This document shows positions 59,118 through 64,000 of a DNA stretch of 64,000 nucleotides, piece by piece. The notes under the pieces are model-generated. The model was not told where the DNA came from. It did not search any database and worked only from the letters and a program-made list of their open reading frames with translations. The DNA is from Lingula anatina (lineage: Eukaryota > Brachiopoda > Lingulata > Lingulida > Lingulidae). Numbering within the stretch: the first letter of the stretch is position 1; each line of letters opens with the position of its first letter. The translations under genes and the position numbers were made by a program. The DNA lies in NCBI RefSeq assembly GCF_001039355.2, contig NW_019775613.1, positions 650,613 to 714,612 of the forward strand, in the 5' to 3' direction.

Positions 59118-59215
59118 TATAAATGGACAGCGCCGCTAAACCCAGCATCAAACACTGAAAGAAGCGAAGAAGAGAAGAACAATAGTGAGCATATATAAAT
59201 TTTGAGAGAATACAG
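59118..59215 (+). promoter_or_regulatory. TATA box and noncoding first exon of copy E
   Basis: TATAAAT at 59118-59124 precedes a leader almost identical to that of C and a GTAAGC donor after 59215 (98 bp). Confidence 0.7.
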
Positions 59216-59692
59216 GTAAGCAAACATTTTTTCATTTATTTTTTTTGTGACTGTCATATTTTGGGCATACTGTAGTTTACTTGGTTATAGTAAGGCTTCT
59301 ATGATAAGCTAAATGAAAGAAGCTATCGTTTTCGTAATTTGGTATGTCATATCCAAAACAATATTCTTACAACAGGCCCACGTTGGATACATTTGCCCTA
59401 AGGATAACATATGTATTTGCTGGTGTCTTGGACATACCAAATTGATTGCTTCGTTCTAGCTCCTATATTTCATTTGTAAATATATTTTGCCTGTACAGAA
59501 TTTATTGTTAGCGTAATTTTGGGGGTCTTTGCAGCATCTGCGTGATAAAAAAACAACAAAATATGAGCTGCTTCACTACAGCAACATTCTGAATATCAAC
59601 GATAATCTTTATATCTCACATAGCAAATTTCATGATTTCATACATGTACATATACATTCTGACATTTATGGAATATTTGCTTACAGAATATC

Positions 59693-62623
59693 ATGGTCCG
59701 CCTGTCAAAGACCACGAAGCTGTATGTTTGGGCCGTGATGACAGCTTTGCTGTTGGTGCAGAATTTCCATCCAGGTGAGTGAATGCCATATATATATAAA
59801 GAAACCTACTTCAGTCAAAATATTCGACGTTTTAAGGCTTTTGTGCCTGTGGGTCTTTTACAATCCTAGTTTAGTATTACCCGATTAGGCCACATTGATC
59901 GAAAAATTAAGTTTTAAGTTTCAAAGAATAAATGGACAAAGCTAATACTTCTCCTTTATTTCAGTCATAGGATACGCCATCAGAGTACAGCGAAGAGAGG
60001 CTAATGATGACGCGCAGTTATTGGAACATAACGAAGCTGACGAATCAAATCACCGCATCCAAAAGAGATGTACGTATTTTTAGATTATGCACATACATTG
60101 TACAGTGAACGTGCTAATTGGCGATTTTAAATTTTGTATTTTAATTGTATTTTAATTTGCAACCGTTTTATCTTCATCTTTCGGAACGTATTAAACGGGT
60201 TTTTTAAAAATCTGTCAGTACATGAAACTTGTAGCATTGCTTTAGTTGATCTAGCATAGTTATTGAGTTTTAAGTGATATGATTTTCCCTTTTAGCCGTT
60301 GTTGGAGCTGGTCTGAAATTCGTATTAAAAAATTTCTGGGATGATTTGCTGTGTCTAGGAGCGCACTTAACGACCCTAACAAACTGCAACAGTTTGTCAC
60401 CTGGAGCTTGCCAAAGGTAGGTTTGCGTCCTACTTGGTATGACTATGATACATTGTATTACCAGTTGTGGTCGTCTGCTATACAAATGCAGTAAATCTTT
60501 CGATAAAATGCAGTATCTGTTTTCTCCTTACTTATCAGTATTGAAGGAGAGGTCAAAGACATGGCCATGGTAGAATTGACAGCTACGGTAGTACAATTAA
60601 GGGATCATATACATTAACGTTGGGTAGAAGTCCTACTGGACACGAATTTAAAAGAACTAACAGGTCGTCCTAGAAAAGTTAACAATCTGTACCAAGCCAT
60701 ATAAAATTGCACATTTACGGATATCCTCTGAATATCTCATAATCATCATCGCTTAGGAATGTGCATAGGTCTTTTAAAATGTGATATTTAAATAATTAAT
60801 CATTTGATTGTTGGCATTAATGTGTAAGACAAACGGAATTCGAGATTTTAACAGAAAACGAAGCTGTGAAAGGAAAAAATTAACCCCTTTGCATACTCGC
60901 ACTCTCATCAAAGCCGCCAAACCTTCAACCATATAGTTGTAAAGGTAGCCATGAACCTCCGCAAACTGTAAAATGGACTTCCAATAGAACTTTATAAAAT
61001 GATAATTCACATTGTGACCGATCTCTTTGCTAATATGCAAACACTATCATGTAACTGTGGTCAAGTGGTAATCTACCCAGCGTGTATACACAAAAATGCT
61101 TTTCTATACGGCCTATACAGAAACATTTTTAAAAAAAACTGTCGTTATGAAAAGTCACATTTCATAACATTTTCATACTTATTTACAATTGAATCATTTT
61201 CAGACTAAAAGATTTAGAAACCAAACGCAGCGAAATTGAAAACCTTGTGAACGAGACACTGGAGACACAAGTTGAATGGGCAACATTGAATGCTACCAAC
61301 GAAAAAGCCATTACTAATTTACAGCTAATTGAAAAAGACTTGGAACTGGTAACATCCAGCAACCTTCGTCTTATGGGCTTACTAAATTCAATCAGCGTCA
61401 TAGAAGAAACAGACGATATTTACGACTCGGCCACCGATAATGTCACAGAGATCAGAGTACGTTTCCAGATTGAGATGGAAACCTACTTGAACGGAATCAA
61501 AGCATCACTGTCATCTGTAGATTCCCAAATCGAATCTTTAAAACACCGCGACTACGTAATGTTTGCTCTCATGACAGCAGTCCCCCTTGTAGCTCTGCAC
61601 ACCAGCCACATTGTAACATCCGCCCGTCAAGCTGTTCTCACGAGAAGCCAGTCCTATCAAGTGGTAGATATCGTTGGTGGCAACGGCAAGATGAGACTCG
61701 CGTATAACCCAGAAGGGCGACTCTACGTCGTGCAGGATTCTCCAGAATTGGGGAAACTGAAGGTTCTGCAGTCGCTCGATGACGCAGGGAATGTTGGACG
61801 GTTCTGGAAGTTCATGACGCCATCTGGACAGTCTGCCATGGTTTCCGAGTTCCTTGAAAGCTTTGACTTTGAGAGAGGCAAAAGAATTGCTTGGCTCCAG
61901 CAAAATAACGCCGACTATCTGAACACACTGAAACAAAAGGGGTATATGAGTGCATTCCTGAGTAGAACAGATGGTCTTACAACAACAGAGTTAGATGACT
62001 TTGTAAAGAAAGCCGCAGTTTTAGATCAAGATAAGTTCTACAAGTACGATATCGATATCCCTGAAGCTGATCTTCCAAAGAATATGAAAGTAGGCCTAGA
62101 CTTTCTGGACCCAAATGACATTGCTGCGGTCAATGCATACAAAAGACTGAAGGCTTATAACCCTGACCTGCTAGACAGTATGAATAAAGCTGGCACAACA
62201 GGTAAGAATTGGATAGATTGTTGGGAAACTGTTTATTAATTGGTTTGGATTATTTCGCTTTCCAGCAGTTAAATAAATTGAGAAGCATATGTCAGTTTTA
62301 TTATTAATTGAAAACGATGTTTATCAGGGACGCCAGAACTACATAAACTTCCATATAAAATTACATATATTGTAACAAAATGGGTGGTGCTGTATAACTG
62401 CCAGAAAACAAACCTCTTTAAAACGTTTCAGGCCAACTGTTTGTTTCATGATTTTCCATTTGTAAAACTCTAAAAAACTCACACACCAATTAAACATCAA
62501 AATTCTATTTGTTATTGGTTTTAGGTAAATTCTTAGATAACTCCAAAGCACTCTCAGACGCTGAGTTCGACGCCTACGTCGCAAAGGTGAAAGCAGCAGC
62601 TCCCGAGTTACCCGACGGTAATC
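59693..62623 (+). CDS. Copy E of the secreted family, cut at an N join
   Basis: Exons are 59693-59774, 59965-60069, 60296-60416, 61204-62201 and the first 99 bases of exon 5 (62525-62623). Exons 1-4 have the family lengths (82, 105, 121, 998). The signal peptide is MVRLSKTTKLYVWAVMTALL onward, the propeptide ends QKR and the mature start is SVVGAGLKF. The coding sequence is almost the same as copy C, with scattered silent changes. The frame reads to PELPDGN and then meets the N. It is intact as far as it goes. Confidence 0.88.
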
Positions 62624-62624
62624 N
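62624..62624. other. Single-N join between copies E and F
   Basis: Left of the N the sequence is at about family residue 467. Right of it, at about residue 553. Roughly 255 bp of exon 5, including the second hydrophobic segment, is absent. The right side is a more diverged copy, so this is probably a misjoin. Confidence 0.75.
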
Positions 62625-63427
62625 AATCCAAGGTGAACGTGGAAGAGAAACGGGCAGAGCTAGATGCTCTTCTTGTGGAGGAGCAAGACCTCTATACAAA
62701 AGTCAAGAACAACACCGTCACCTTGTACAATCTCTTTAGTACCGTCGATAACACCATTGCAGACGACCCGAGTTGCCAGGACACCTTGTGTACATTCCTC
62801 CGTGATGCTGCCGAAATCCAGGTTATCTCCGACTTCCTTGCTACGTGGAATAATGATACGGTCACCTCGAGTACAATTCTGGTTAGTCAATTGGATTTCA
62901 TGGCGGCCCTGGAGTCCTCCAAGACAGAAATGCTTGACATATACAACTCCGCCACAGTCACCACCAACGTCATGAATTGGGTGACCGACGGTTTGACACT
63001 GGACAGGATGCTGGAAAACGCAGTCTCGCTGAATCTCGACGCCAGTCTTCCCGATCATTTCTCCGTCCTGATGATAATCAAGGTCGCTTTCCCGTCGCTC
63101 ACTTCCTACGACGGAGTTCCACTCAGCTGTATTGACACTTCCATCACAACACAAACAGAACTTGAAGCGTTCTTGACCCAAGCAGCTCCTATAACTGGAG
63201 ATGTTGTTGATGACATCAAAACTGGAAAACTTATTGACATTTCTCCAGATGGTATCGTCGGGATGATAGAAAGCAAAGTGAATTCCGGTGATCTCCCTGC
63301 AAACCCATGTAATGGCCAAGCTTGTACCAGTGATGATGTGCTGAAGGTGATTGCCGCAGAGTATCCCGATGAAACAGAGTATTATGGGATAGCCTTGGCA
63401 GCATTCAAAAACACTGCCACTTGTTAG
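62625..63427 (+). CDS. Copy F of the secreted family, exon 5 fragment
   Basis: The fragment starts in the coiled coil (NVEEKRAELDALLVEEQDLY) and runs to the stop after KNTATC. It keeps SCQDTLC, NPCNGQAC and repeats R3 and R4. Distinct residues such as LIDISPDGIVGMIESK and CIDTSITTQTELEAFL set it apart from D, so it is a different gene copy rather than an allele of D. A polyadenylation signal AATAAA is at 63874-63879. Confidence 0.8.
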
Positions 63428-64000
63428 AGGCTCATTGTTGAATCCATGTCCCAAGTATAAGAGTTTTAAAAGCGGATATGCCATTTAATAATAATCTGTG
63501 ATCTATTAGTGTCATTTACTGTGCATAAAATATCGAGAGAGCTCAATACACATGTTTAGAAACTCACTTTCCGAATTTTTTAAACTAATATATCGAGTTT
63601 ATTTGTGAAAATGTTTCTTTGGCGACTGAAATGTAACCCACTTCTGAGGTATTAATGTTTTTCATATAGGATTTATTGTTTACAGAAGCTCAGATACACA
63701 TAGAACCAAAGGTGCCGTTTTTATTCTGGTTCTTTTATTATAGTTATATTATAAAGTTATAATATTTTGTAATTCTTCCAATCTAAAACGTGTCCCGATA
63801 TTTTATGCTTAAAGGATATTTATTGATAGTTTTTGTACAGGAACCGGTGTTGATTGCAATTTTTCAGGGAAAAAATAAATGTTAAATTATTTTAAAAGTA
63901 ATTTTCTTCTATTTGTTATTCTTATTAATGAGAAACACTGATCAGAAATATGTTCATTCTAAAGGAAAGATGCGCTTGTTATTACAACAAAACATTTGAC
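63428..64000. other. 3' flank of copy F
   Basis: It is related to the D 3' flank (shared AACCGGTGTTGATTGCAATT then AAATAAATGTTAAAT, and later a related ATGTTxATTCxAxAGGAAAG). This shows that the duplication unit extends at least 500 bp past the stop. No gene is seen. Confidence 0.65.

Overview
The window is animal nuclear DNA: AT-rich, with genes split by GT-AG introns, TATA promoters, microsatellites, MITEs and a Tc1/mariner element. Repeat style and gene content suggest a marine invertebrate, perhaps a lophotrochozoan such as a mollusc. That is a low-confidence guess. The window is a scaffold with joins at single-N gaps (2180, 42794, 62624) and one long gap (51330-51862).

Region 1 (1-8770, minus strand) holds the genome-stability scaffold SLX4, with two UBZ4 zinc fingers, an MLR-like stretch and a BTB domain. 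The gene runs off the left edge. A 109-aa single-pass membrane protein gene lies about 260 bp upstream of it on the same strand. Region 2 (12585-21460, plus) is a complete nine-exon beta-tubulin of 444 aa with an axoneme-type EGEF tail. Its last intron carries two foldback MITE copies.

Region 3 (24.6-64 kb) is the unusual part. It is a local array of a secreted protein family that I do not recognise. Copy A is on the minus strand; B, C, D, E and F are on the plus strand. A and B are divergent and complete (817 codons each); C to F are cut by assembly gaps. Each full gene has a short noncoding first exon behind a TATA box, then five coding exons: signal peptide; acidic propeptide ending in Lys-Arg; a short Cys-containing amphipathic segment; and two long exons of 998 and 1148 nt. 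The mature protein has two hydrophobic segments, a coiled coil and a degenerate internal repeat seen four times. All exon lengths and phases are conserved between copies.

Upstream of B, C and E lies a conserved block of about 1.3-1.6 kb with shared short elements: a MEF2-type box next to a CRE-like site, an X-box-like site and a TATA box. A second repeated unit (called U here) occurs in several copies upstream. The C and E blocks are nearly identical even in introns, so recent tandem duplication or gene conversion must be separated from haplotype redundancy in the assembly.

Mobile DNA includes a Tc1 element with TA target sites that is itself interrupted by a MITE, a GAATG-rich MITE in an intron of B, a long perfect-hairpin MITE beside an empty-site copy, a foldback MITE family, a non-LTR retrotransposon scrap and a decayed THAP-domain fragment.
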